From: Variovorax saccharolyticus
Lineage (GTDB): Bacteria > Pseudomonadota > Gammaproteobacteria > Burkholderiales > Burkholderiaceae_C
Length of the DNA: 64,000 bases
Reading direction: 5' to 3'
NCBI RefSeq assembly: GCF_030316765.1
Contig: NZ_JASZYT010000013.1
Span: 113,213 to 177,212, forward strand
A program made the translations under genes and the position numbers. The notes under the pieces were generated by a model. It was not told the DNA's origin and did not search any database. It saw only the letters and a program-made list of their open reading frames with translations. Of this stretch, positions 16,811 through 25,320 are shown in pieces. The stretch's first letter is position 1, and every line of letters begins with the position of its first letter.

Positions 16811-17512
16811 ATGACCGGGAAAGTTGCCATCGTGGTGGGAGGCGGAAGCGGCATCGGCGCTGCCGCCGCTCGCAAGCTCGCAGCAGCAGGTTTCGAGATC
16901 GCCGTCCTGTCTTCGTCCGGCAAGGGCGAAGCGCTGGGCAAGGAACTGGGTGGCATCGGCATCACCGGGTCGAACCGGTCGAATGACGACCTCGAACGCC
17001 TGGTCGAGCAGACCCTGGAGCGCTGGGGCCGCATCGATGTGCTGGTGAACAGCGCGGCCCACGGACCCAAGGCGCCGGTCCTCGAGCTCACCGACGAGCA
17101 ATGGCACACGGGCATGGAGATCTACCTGCTCAACGTGATCCGGCCGACGCGCCTGGTCACGCCCGTGATGGAGAAGCAGAAGGGCGGCGCGATCATCAAC
17201 ATCTCTTCGGCCTGGGCCCTGGAGCCCAGTTCGATGTTCCCGACTTCGGCCGTCTTCCGGGCCGGACTCGCCGCCTTCACCAAGCTCTTCGCGGACCAGT
17301 ACGCGCCCTCCAACGTCCGCATGAACAACGTGCTGCCCGGCTGGATCGACAGCCTGCCCGCCAAGGAAGAGCGGCGCGAGAGCGTGCCCATGCAACGCTA
17401 CGGCACCAGCGACGAGGTCGCGGCAACCATTGCCTTCCTGGCCTCGGAAGAGGCCGCGTACATCACGGGACAGAGCCTTCGCATCGACGGCGGCTTGATG
17501 CGCTCCTTGTAG
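16811..17512 (+). CDS. SDR family protein lacking the YxxxK motif
   Basis: A 233-residue short-chain dehydrogenase/reductase-fold protein. The nucleotide-binding loop GGGSGIG, the NSAAH segment and the catalytic serine region INISSAWA are present. At the place of YxxxK, before LAAFTKLFADQY, the sequence reads SAVFR, so Tyr is Ser and Lys is Arg by alignment with ordinary SDRs. It may be inactive, use another residue, or be a binding protein. AAGGAG lies 6 bases before the ATG at 16811. It is the third gene of the ridA operon, 45 bases after the oxidase. Confidence 0.85.
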   Translation: MTGKVAIVVGGGSGIGAAAARKLAAAGFEIAVLSSSGKGEALGKELGGIGITGSNRSNDDLERLVEQTLERWGRIDVLVNSAAHGPKAPVLELTDEQWHTGMEIYLLNVIRPTRLVTPVMEKQKGGAIINISSAWALEPSSMFPTSAVFRAGLAAFTKLFADQYAPSNVRMNNVLPGWIDSLPAKEERRESVPMQRYGTSDEVAATIAFLASEEAAYITGQSLRIDGGLMRSL

Positions 17513-17717
17513 CGCCCGAGCCCGCGCGAACGCCCGACGCTACACAACGGCGACACAGCCGCGATCCGCGGATGCATGCCGGATACCAACGCTGAGCAGA
17601 CTGGCCGCCATGCCGTCTTCGACTGCGCTTCGACGCAGCCCGGAGCCGGCAAGGGGGCCGCAAGGCCCGACCTCCGGCCAGGTTCGGCCTCTTGTCAATC
17701 AGCGAAGGAGCATCAGC

Positions 17718-18680
17718 ATGTCCCCGTCCACCCACACCGACCGCTACGCCAAGGTCATCGAGGTGTCCAAGCGCGTGCGCTGGGAAATCGAGCGCGACGT
17801 CATCCGCGGCCGCCAGTTCGACTACAGCAAGACCTTCCTGCCCGATGGCCTGTCGCTGGTGCAGGAGATCGGGTTCCTGAGCGCGGCCGACCGGCGGCTG
17901 CTGAGCCAGGTTCAGGGCCGCACCTACGCCTACATCTTCGGCCTGGCCGAACGCTTCATCGCGTCGAAGGTCATGGAGCTGAGCCGCGAGCATGTGTTCG
18001 GCGACCAGGTTGCGCTGGAAGCGCTGGTACGCATGACCGACGAGGAGATCAAGCACCAGGCGCTGTTCCGCCGCCTCGAGGAAATGATGGCACCCGACAT
18101 GCCTGCCGGCTACGTCATGACGGCCGAGCCGAACGCGGTGGCGCAGGCCGTGCTGGGCAAGAGCACCTGGTCGGTGCTGGCGCTGACGCTCGACATCGAG
18201 CTGTTCACGCAGGCGCACTACCGCGCCAGCATCGAGCCCGATGCCGATACCTCGGCGCTGTGGAAGGACGTCTTCCTGTTCCACTGGCGCGAGGAATCGC
18301 AGCACGCCATCCTCGACGAGCTCGAGTTCGTCGCCGAGAACGAGAAGATCGGCCCCGCCGAGCGTGATGCCGCGGTCGACGACCTGATCGCGCTCGTCGG
18401 CGCGGTCGACGGCATCCTTCAGGCCCAGGCGGCGGCGGACGCGCATTACTTTTGCGCCATCGCGGGCACCTTCTTCAGCGACGCGCAACGAGGGCAGATC
18501 CACGACACGGTCCTCAAGGCCTACCGCTGGCAGTACATCGTCTCGGGCGTGACGGATGCGCGCTTCCAGAAGCTGTTGTTCCCGATGCTCGACGAAGCAC
18601 AGGGCGCGCGCATCGGGACCGCGCTCGCGCCGCTGATGTACGCCGTGCCGCAGCAGCGCGAACTTCCGATGGCCGCCTGA
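17718..18680 (+). CDS. Ferritin-like diiron protein
   Basis: A 320-residue helical protein with two metal-ligand motifs of the ferritin-like diiron fold: EEIKH (109-113) and EESQH (192-196), each preceded by a helix with a further glutamate (Glu79 or Glu87, and Glu161 in TLDIELFTQAHY). This four-helix ligand set is seen in diiron oxygenases such as the AurF group, which is my best guess at the family. There is no signal peptide. GGAG lies 8 bases before the ATG. The gene ends just before a strong hairpin terminator and is 205 bases from the SDR, so it is probably separately transcribed. Confidence 0.75.
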   Translation: MSPSTHTDRYAKVIEVSKRVRWEIERDVIRGRQFDYSKTFLPDGLSLVQEIGFLSAADRRLLSQVQGRTYAYIFGLAERFIASKVMELSREHVFGDQVALEALVRMTDEEIKHQALFRRLEEMMAPDMPAGYVMTAEPNAVAQAVLGKSTWSVLALTLDIELFTQAHYRASIEPDADTSALWKDVFLFHWREESQHAILDELEFVAENEKIGPAERDAAVDDLIALVGAVDGILQAQAAADAHYFCAIAGTFFSDAQRGQIHDTVLKAYRWQYIVSGVTDARFQKLLFPMLDEAQGARIGTALAPLMYAVPQQRELPMAA

Positions 18681-18690
18681 GCGCTTCGGC

Positions 18691-18734
18691 AAAAAGGGTG
18701 CCGGCGGGGAATGACCCGCCGGCACCCTTTTTTT
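18691..18734. terminator. Strong bidirectional rho-independent terminator
   Basis: An 18-base-pair perfect stem (left arm 18691-18708, right arm 18715-18732) around a 6-base loop GAATGA. The stem begins with five A and ends with a run of seven T, so it works in both directions. It separates the diiron gene on the plus strand from the flavoprotein gene on the minus strand, which converge here. Confidence 0.93.
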
Positions 18735-18746
18735 GCGCCCGAAGGC

Positions 18747-20168
18747 TCAGGCTTGCGGCCGGATGTTCTGGTTCTGGCTGAACAGGTTGGCCGGGTCGTA
18801 CTTCGCCTTCAGCGCCGCCAGCCGGGTGTAGTTGGGCCCATAGGCGCCGGCCGCCACGCGCTGCATCTCGTCCTCCGGCATGAAGTTCACGTAGACGCCG
18901 CCGGTGGCATGCGGCGTCAGCGCATCGAACAGGGCGCGCGCCCAGTCGATGCACTTGCGGTCGTCCGCAGCATCGCGCCACCGCGTGTGGACGTTGACCA
19001 CGAACTCGGCGTCGCGATGCGGATAGGCCGTGTCGCCGACCCCGGTGCGATTGATCTGCCCGCCCAGCTGGCCGATGAAGGCTTCGCATTCGTCGCTCGG
19101 CAGACGGGTGATCGCTTCGCAGAGGATGCGCTCGACCTCGCCGGTCAGCGCCACGAAGTCGTGCGACTTCCAGTAGTTGCGCGCGCCCGGCTGCAGCAGC
19201 GGGTCGAACGCGGTCTGCCAGGCCGCGAAGGGCATCGGGCCCACATGCGCGCCGGCGGGCGTGCCGAAGCTGCGCAGCGGCCTGGCGAGTTCCTCGCCCC
19301 GGCCCGGCTCGCCGATCCAGCAGAAGGCGACCACCACCACTTCCTTGCCATGCACCTCCGGCGGCAGGAAGGGCAGCGGCGGCGCCTTGCGCAGCACCAT
19401 CCAGGTGGTCATCTCGTCGCTGGCCGCGGCGGCGAAGTTCCTGTAGCCCTCGAACACCTGCCTGGCCTGTTCGAGCGGATAGACGACCAGCCCGGCCAGC
19501 ACCTCGGGGCCCAGCGGATGCAGCCGGTATTCGAACGAAGTCACGACGCCGAAGTTGCCGCCGCCGCCGCGCACCGCCCAGAACAGATCGGCGTTCTTCG
19601 TCGCGCTCGCCTGCACGAACTCGCCGGAGGCCAGCACCACGTCGACCGCATTGAGGTTGTCGATGGTGAGCCCGCGCTTGCGGCTTTGCCAGCCGAAGCC
19701 GCCGCCGAGCGTGAGGCCGGCCATGCCGGTGGTGGAGTTGATGCCGGTGGGGGTGGACAGGCCGAAGGCCTGCGTCTCGCGGTCGAAGTCCGACAGCAGC
19801 GCCCCGGGTTCGACGCGCGCCAGCTTGGCCGCGGGGTCGACGCGCACCGACTTCATCGCCGACAGGTCGATCATCAGGCCGCCATCGCAGGCCGCCTTGC
19901 CGGCGATGTTGTGGCCGCCGCCCTTGACCGCCAGCAACAGCTGGTGCGTGCGCGCGAAGTCCACGGCCTGCATCACGTCGGCGGCGCCGGCGGCGCGCAC
20001 GATCGCCGCCGGCCGGCGGTCGACCATGCCGTTCCACAGCGTGCGCGACACGTCGTAGCCGGCGTCGGCCGGCATCAGCAGGCTGCCGCGCAGCGCGGCA
20101 CGCAGCGCCGCGATCGGCTCGTCGGCGATGCCGACCTTGCCGCCCTGGGTGGTGTGAAAGTCAACCAT
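18747..20168 (-). CDS. FAD-linked oxidase (BBE / 6-hydroxynicotine oxidase-like)
   Basis: A 473-residue flavoprotein of the vanillyl-alcohol oxidase fold. The FAD domain has AVKGGGHNIAG with His86, the usual site of covalent FAD attachment, and GMAGLTLGGGFGWQSRK. The cysteine that makes a second covalent bond in berberine-bridge-type enzymes is not seen, so the single-link 6-hydroxy-nicotine-oxidase type is more likely. The C-terminal BBE segment (YGPNYTRLAALKAKYDPANL) is complete. No export signal. AGGAG precedes the ATG by 8 bases. Substrate unknown. Confidence 0.9.
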   Translation of the reverse strand: MVDFHTTQGGKVGIADEPIAALRAALRGSLLMPADAGYDVSRTLWNGMVDRRPAAIVRAAGAADVMQAVDFARTHQLLLAVKGGGHNIAGKAACDGGLMIDLSAMKSVRVDPAAKLARVEPGALLSDFDRETQAFGLSTPTGINSTTGMAGLTLGGGFGWQSRKRGLTIDNLNAVDVVLASGEFVQASATKNADLFWAVRGGGGNFGVVTSFEYRLHPLGPEVLAGLVVYPLEQARQVFEGYRNFAAAASDEMTTWMVLRKAPPLPFLPPEVHGKEVVVVAFCWIGEPGRGEELARPLRSFGTPAGAHVGPMPFAAWQTAFDPLLQPGARNYWKSHDFVALTGEVERILCEAITRLPSDECEAFIGQLGGQINRTGVGDTAYPHRDAEFVVNVHTRWRDAADDRKCIDWARALFDALTPHATGGVYVNFMPEDEMQRVAAGAYGPNYTRLAALKAKYDPANLFSQNQNIRPQA

Positions 20169-20400
20169 GGAAAGTTCTCCTCATCGGTGCGGCCGGATAC
20201 GGGGTGGATGCACCGCGCAGCGTCCGGTCGCACTGGCGAAGCGTGGGTGATGCTGCTGAGCTCAGGCAGCCGCGGCAGCGCCGCCGACCGGAGCAGGGCA
20301 CACGGCGCGGCGGCGTGCATCGGAGTCTGCAAGTCGTTGGTATTGCCCGCGTGTCGCGGCGCCGCGCCTTTGTATCGCGCCCGTATCCGCCGGCGCGGGT

Positions 20401-23400
20401 TCAGCAGCCGGGGAGGGCGCTGGCGCGCGCCCGCTGCAGGCAGGACTTCATCATCGCGTGCAGCGACTCGTTGTCGACCGGCTTGTGCAGCACGCCGCAG
20501 ACGCCATGGCGCTTCGCTTCGGCCTCGTCGACGCCGTCGGCGTTGCCGGTGTACAGCAGGACCGGCAGGCCCGGGCGCAGCGCGGCCGCGCGCTGCGCGA
20601 GTTGCAGGCCGTCCAGCTGCGGCATGGTCTGGTCGGTGATCAGCAGGTCGAGCGCCTGGCTCCGGTCCTCCAGCCAGGCCAGCGCCTCGAGCGGGCTGCG
20701 ATGCAGCACCACCTCGATGCCCCAGCCCGACAGCAGCTCGACCATGAAGTCGCCGACCATGGCTTCGTCGTCGACCACGAGCACGCGCGCGCAGAGCGCT
20801 TCGGCGTCCTTCGACGCGGCCGGCACGCCGGGCGCGTCCGCGGCGTCCCCGCTGGCCGGCGGCAGCAGGACGCGGAACACCGAGCCGGCGCCCGGGGATG
20901 TCTGCACCAGCACATGGCCGCCGTGGTCGTGCACGATGCCGTGCACCATCGCCAGGCCCATGCCCGAGCCGCGGCCGACCTCCTTGCTGGAGGTGAAAGG
21001 CTCGAAGATGCGGTCGATCAGATCCGGTGCGATGCCGCTGCCGCTGTCCGCGACGCTCAACTCGACCCAGTGGCCGGCCTCGACCCTCGCACGGCATGAG
21101 GCGCAGAACGAACCGCCGCCATGGCGACCCAGGCGCACCCGGATCCACCCCGACCCGGCAATCGCGTCGCGGGCATTGATGCACAGGTTGAACAGCACCT
21201 GTTCCAGGTGCACGGCATCGACGGCCACGTGCAGTTCGTCGCCGCCGGCGGAGGGCGGCGCAACGAAATCCAGCGAGACCGAAGACGGCAGCGTGGCGCG
21301 CAGCAGCTGCAGGGTCTGGCCGACCAGCGGGCCCAAGGCCAGGGTCCGGCGCCGGCCCCGCTGGCGCCGCGCGAAGGCCAGCATCTGCGCGATCAGTTCG
21401 CGCGCCCGCTGGGCGGCGATGTGGGCCTGGCTCAGCTGGCGCGTGAGCCGGGCATCGCCCAGCAGCTCGGCGCGTTCCTGGCCCAGCACGAGGTAGCCGA
21501 TGACGCTGGTCAGGATGTTGTTGAAGTCGTGCGCGATGCCGCCGGTGAGCTGGCCGATGGCTTCCATCTTCTGTGCCTGCCGCAGTTGCGCCTCCAGCGC
21601 CTGGCGCTCGCTTTCGGCTGCCCGTCGCTCGGTGATGTCCCGCGCCGCGTACAGCACGTGCGGTTCGCCGCGGTAGGTTACCGGCATCGCGCTGACTTCG
21701 AGGTGGAACGGGCTGCCGTCCTTGCGCATGCCCGGCGCCTCGAAGCGCACCGGCCGGCCGGCCAGGATGTCGGCGTGCTGGTCCCAGTGGCGCTGCTGCA
21801 GCAGCATGTCGGGCTGTGTCAGCACCCGCGCCGCGCTCAGCACCTCGTCGCGCGTGAAACCGCTCATTTCGAGATAGGCCGGATTGACGTCGACCGCGCG
21901 GTAGTCGGCGTCGCGCACCACCAATGCGTCGGCGGAGGCGTTGAAGATCGCCCGGTACTGCTCCTCGCTGTTGCGCAGGGCCCGCTCGGCGCGCTTGCTC
22001 TGCGTCATGTCGCGCCCGATGTACAGCACGTGCGGTTCGCCGTGGTGCACGATCGGCACCCCGCGCAGCTCGAGGTCGTAGCGCTCGCCGTCGCGCCGCA
22101 CGAGTTCGGTCTCGAGGCGCACGGCTTCGCCGGCCAGCGCCCGTTCGTGCAGGCTGCGTATCGTCGCCATGATCTCGGGCGGGTTGGCCAGCACCCGGTC
22201 CACCCCCAGCACCTCGGCCAGGCTGTAGCCGCTCATGCGTTCGTAGGTCGCATTGGCATCGACGATGCTGAAGTTGGCCGCGCGCAGCACCAGCGCGTCG
22301 GCCGAGGCGTTGAAGATGCCGCGGTACTGGGCCTCGCTGGCGCGCAGCGCCCGCTCGCTCGCCAGCCGCTCGCTGACGTCGCGGCCGACGCCCAGCACGT
22401 AGGGGCGGTCGCCCAGGCGCACCGGGATGTAGCGCAGTTCGATGTGGAAGGCGCTGCCGTCGGCGCGCGACACCGGTTCGACGGCCTGTGTCTCCCGGCC
22501 TTGCAGCGCCGCTTCGATGAAGCCGATCAGGCGCTCCATGTCCTTGGCATCCGGGCGTTCGGTCCAGTGCCTGCCGACCACCTGCTCGCGCGCCATGCCG
22601 GTCATTCGCACGAAGGCCTGGTTGACATCGATGGTGCGCAGCTCCTGGCTCCACAGCACCATCGAGTCGACGCTGCCATCGAAGATCGCGCGATACTTCT
22701 GCTCCTGTGCCTGCAGGGCCGCCAGCGCCGCCCGGCGCTCCGTGATGTCGCGTCCCACCACCAGCACGTGGGGCGCGCCGGCGTAGCCGATCGGCAGGTA
22801 GCGCAGCTCGATGTCGAAGGCGCTGCCATCCTGGCGCACCCCGCGGGTTTCGATCACCCCCTCCTCGCCGGCCAGCGCCGCCCGTATGCGCTCGACGCGC
22901 AGGGCGCGCTCGTGGACGCCGATGTTGGGGGGCAGGGACTTGCCGATGATCTGGTCGCGGGCATAGCCGAACATCCGCACGAACGCCGGGTTGACGTCGA
23001 CGATGCACAACTCGTCGTTCCACAGCGCCAGCGCATCGGCGCTGCCGGCGAAGATCACGCGGTACTGCTCCTCGCGTGAGCGCAAGGCCTCGACGGCAGC
23101 CTTGCGGTCCGTGATGTCGCGCGTGAAGGCCACGATGTGATGGCGCCCGCCGATCATGGCCGGCTTGAGCCGGACCTCGTCCCAGCGCAACTCGCCGCTG
23201 CGGCTGCGTCGATGCCACTCGAACGGTGGACAGCGCCCCAGCTTGGCCAGCTGCATATGGGCCAGGCCCTGCTCGGCGGAGTAGGGCGCCTCCCCCGAAC
23301 GGATGTCGGCCAGCGACAGCCGGCACAGCTGGTCGCGGTCGTAGCCGTAGACCTCGCAGGCCTTGGGGTTGGCGTCGAGGATGGCGCCGCTGTCCCAGTC

Positions 23401-24471
23401 GTGGATGAAGATCGAATCCTCCGACGCCTCGAAGATCGCGCGGTAGCTGGCCTCCGAGCGCTGCAAGGCCTCGCGGGCGCCCAGCTGCTCGATCTCGGCC
23501 GCGGCACGGCCGGCGAAGATTCGAAGCATCGACTCGATGCGCTCGACGTTGGCCAGCGGCTGGCGCGAGACGATGCCGATGGTGCCCAGCGGCCGCCCTT
23601 GCGCATCGTTCAGCGGCAGGCCGGCATAGCTCTCGGCGCCCAGCAGCCGGACCTCCTCGTTCAGCTCGAACAGCTCGCGCAGTTTCGACGGGTAGGCGCG
23701 AAAGCGCTGGCCGAGCACATGCTCGCACGGCGTGCCCTTGACGGGGTAGCGAAGGCCGCGCCGCATCTCGCCGTCGCTGAAGATCGCCAGCATGTGCAGG
23801 GCGTCGCCATCTTCGGCCTGGTGACGCGAGATGAACGCCATCTCGACATTCAGGATCATCGCCAGATAGCGCGTCAGCTCGGCGAACACCGACTCGCCGC
23901 TGGCGGCCGACACCGCCAGCGCCGCAGCGCGCAGCGCCTCGTCGGCACTGCTGCGCTCGATCTCCGCGATGATGCGGCTGGCGAAAATCTTCAGCAGCGC
24001 CTCGGCCAGCGTCGTGTCGGCGATCGGCTGGCGATCCATTGCCACCAGCAATCCGAGCGGCCTGCCGTCGGCGCCATGGAGCGGGAACGCGGCGCCGGAA
24101 TCGATGCCCTTGTCCGCGAAGACAGTCCCGGGAGTGAACTCGGCGGCGGGGATGCCGCGAATGACGAAGCGGCAGGCCCGGCCGACCGCCTCCGACCAGG
24201 GCGAAGCGTTCAGCGGGTAGTCGAAGTTGGCCACGGCCTGGCCGTCGAACACCGCGGCCAGGGTGTGCAGGCTGTTGCGCGAGCTGTCCGTGAAAACGCC
24301 GACGAAGGCGGTCGCCACCCCCAGGATCCGGGCGAGTTCCTGAACCAGGTCGGCCATGGTGCCGGGGCCGCTGGCGCCCGCCACGGCCTGTGCGGCGCGG
24401 TACATCGCGTCGGCAGCGTCAGTCCACGCCAGGGAGGCGGTGGGGCCAGGACGGCGTTCCGGGACAGCCAT
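20401..24471 (-). CDS. Hybrid sensor histidine kinase with two GAF and five PAS domains
   Basis: A 1,356-residue soluble kinase. Order: GAF1 (about 20-175), GAF2 (180-335), five successive PAS/PAC units (about 345-965), HisKA with His981 in LTGGIAHDFNNILTSV, ATPase domain (about 1085-1205; NLCINARDA and GSGMGLAMV boxes) and a C-terminal receiver with Asp1280 in LLITDQTMPQLDG. PAS units are recognised by repeated YRAIF...SADALV openings and DITERRAA-type PAC ends about 122 residues apart. No membrane segment is seen, so it senses cytoplasmic signals such as redox state, light or small molecules; a LOV-type cysteine motif is not apparent. The C-terminal receiver suggests a phosphorelay. No partner gene adjoins. 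Confidence 0.93.
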   Translation of the reverse strand: MAVPERRPGPTASLAWTDAADAMYRAAQAVAGASGPGTMADLVQELARILGVATAFVGVFTDSSRNSLHTLAAVFDGQAVANFDYPLNASPWSEAVGRACRFVIRGIPAAEFTPGTVFADKGIDSGAAFPLHGADGRPLGLLVAMDRQPIADTTLAEALLKIFASRIIAEIERSSADEALRAAALAVSAASGESVFAELTRYLAMILNVEMAFISRHQAEDGDALHMLAIFSDGEMRRGLRYPVKGTPCEHVLGQRFRAYPSKLRELFELNEEVRLLGAESYAGLPLNDAQGRPLGTIGIVSRQPLANVERIESMLRIFAGRAAAEIEQLGAREALQRSEASYRAIFEASEDSIFIHDWDSGAILDANPKACEVYGYDRDQLCRLSLADIRSGEAPYSAEQGLAHMQLAKLGRCPPFEWHRRSRSGELRWDEVRLKPAMIGGRHHIVAFTRDITDRKAAVEALRSREEQYRVIFAGSADALALWNDELCIVDVNPAFVRMFGYARDQIIGKSLPPNIGVHERALRVERIRAALAGEEGVIETRGVRQDGSAFDIELRYLPIGYAGAPHVLVVGRDITERRAALAALQAQEQKYRAIFDGSVDSMVLWSQELRTIDVNQAFVRMTGMAREQVVGRHWTERPDAKDMERLIGFIEAALQGRETQAVEPVSRADGSAFHIELRYIPVRLGDRPYVLGVGRDVSERLASERALRASEAQYRGIFNASADALVLRAANFSIVDANATYERMSGYSLAEVLGVDRVLANPPEIMATIRSLHERALAGEAVRLETELVRRDGERYDLELRGVPIVHHGEPHVLYIGRDMTQSKRAERALRNSEEQYRAIFNASADALVVRDADYRAVDVNPAYLEMSGFTRDEVLSAARVLTQPDMLLQQRHWDQHADILAGRPVRFEAPGMRKDGSPFHLEVSAMPVTYRGEPHVLYAARDITERRAAESERQALEAQLRQAQKMEAIGQLTGGIAHDFNNILTSVIGYLVLGQERAELLGDARLTRQLSQAHIAAQRARELIAQMLAFARRQRGRRRTLALGPLVGQTLQLLRATLPSSVSLDFVAPPSAGGDELHVAVDAVHLEQVLFNLCINARDAIAGSGWIRVRLGRHGGGSFCASCRARVEAGHWVELSVADSGSGIAPDLIDRIFEPFTSSKEVGRGSGMGLAMVHGIVHDHGGHVLVQTSPGAGSVFRVLLPPASGDAADAPGVPAASKDAEALCARVLVVDDEAMVGDFMVELLSGWGIEVVLHRSPLEALAWLEDRSQALDLLITDQTMPQLDGLQLAQRAAALRPGLPVLLYTGNADGVDEAEAKRHGVCGVLHKPVDNESLHAMMKSCLQRARASALPGC

Positions 24472-24661
24472 GGCCCGAGTCTAGGTCGCCGCGCCGGCGC
24501 ACGCAGCTTCATTGCCATGGCGATACCGCGCGGATACCTGCCGGTTACAGCGGGAGCTCCGCACGCGCTGGCCGGCTTGGGGCGGTGTCAAGCCGCAACG
24601 GGGTGATGAGCCCACTGCGGCCGGGCTTCAAACTGGCTTGCCACTACCTCGAGGAGCCAGC

Positions 24662-25021
24662 ATGACGCTTCGTTCAGCACTCGTTGCCATGGGACTCTCG
24701 GTCGCTGCAGGTCAGGCCTTGAGCCAGGATGTGCCGCTGACCGAGCAGGACATCCTGACGCAGATCGTCGGCAAGACGATCGAATGGAAGATGTTCGACG
24801 GCAAGATCGTCAACGTCGCACTCGCACCGACCGGCAAGGCGACGGTTTCAGGCGCGTACAACGACGTCGGCAAATGGCGCATGGATTCGGCGGGCGGCTA
24901 CTGCACCACGTGGAACAAGGCCCCCATGAATGAGTCTTGCGTGAAGCTGGTCAGGCGGGAAGGGGTCCTGGTGTCCCTCAGAGAGGGCGCAGTGCGGGCG
25001 AGCGTGGTGAGCGCGAAGTAG
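24662..25021 (+). CDS. Small exported protein, DUF995-like
   Basis: A 119-residue protein with a clear signal peptide (residues 1-22, ending LSQD). The mature part is a small beta-rich domain with IVGKTIEWKMFDGKIVNVAL, then GYCTTW and ESCVKLVRR, whose two cysteines could pair. The layout recalls DUF995-type periplasmic proteins, but this is from general pattern only. GAGGAG lies 6-8 bases before the ATG at 24662. Periplasmic location is likely; function unknown. Confidence 0.75.
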   Translation: MTLRSALVAMGLSVAAGQALSQDVPLTEQDILTQIVGKTIEWKMFDGKIVNVALAPTGKATVSGAYNDVGKWRMDSAGGYCTTWNKAPMNESCVKLVRREGVLVSLREGAVRASVVSAK

Positions 25022-25320
25022 TGAGGAGACAGCAAAGTGAAAGTCTACAAAATCATTGAGTGACAACGACTTAGCTCTCCAACTGGCACTTCACCCAGCA
25101 GCCTAACCAGGGCTCGATTCCTGTGGGTCGCACCCTCACGATCGGCCCGATGGCCAAAAACTGCCCACGTTGGCAGAATCCTTGTTAGCTTTTTGTATCT
25201 TTTTCATTCATTTGCTTACTAAAATGTAAGCTAAATGTTGCCATTTAGGCGGCAGGCCCTTTGCCGGTATGTCGCCGAGTTCGGCTGCGTGCGGCTCTCC
25301 GAGTTCCAGGAGTTGAAGAC
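25022..25320. promoter_or_regulatory. AT-rich leader region before the tpsA gene
   Basis: This 299-base gap is noticeably richer in A and T than its surroundings. It holds a short perfect inverted repeat with arms CTGCC/GGCAG (25161-25176), a second with arms GCTTAC/GTAAGC around TAAAAT (25214-25231), and a weak promoter candidate TTGGCA (25170-25175), 17 bases, TTGTAT (25193-25198). The second repeat would lie downstream of that promoter, a position suited to a repressor or a leader hairpin. No gene is visible. Confidence 0.4.

Noticed and set aside
15173..17395. Minus-strand frame of 740 codons opposite the ridA operon
   Set aside because: No motif or ribosome binding site; the plus-strand genes are clear family members.
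20075..23728. Minus-strand frame of 1,217 codons overlapping the hybrid kinase
   Set aside because: Out-of-frame shadow of the PAS repeats; the kinase frame has all catalytic motifs.
9298..24471. Pairing of the OmpR regulator with the large hybrid kinase
   Set aside because: They are 10 kb apart, and the kinase has its own receiver; no sequence evidence links them.
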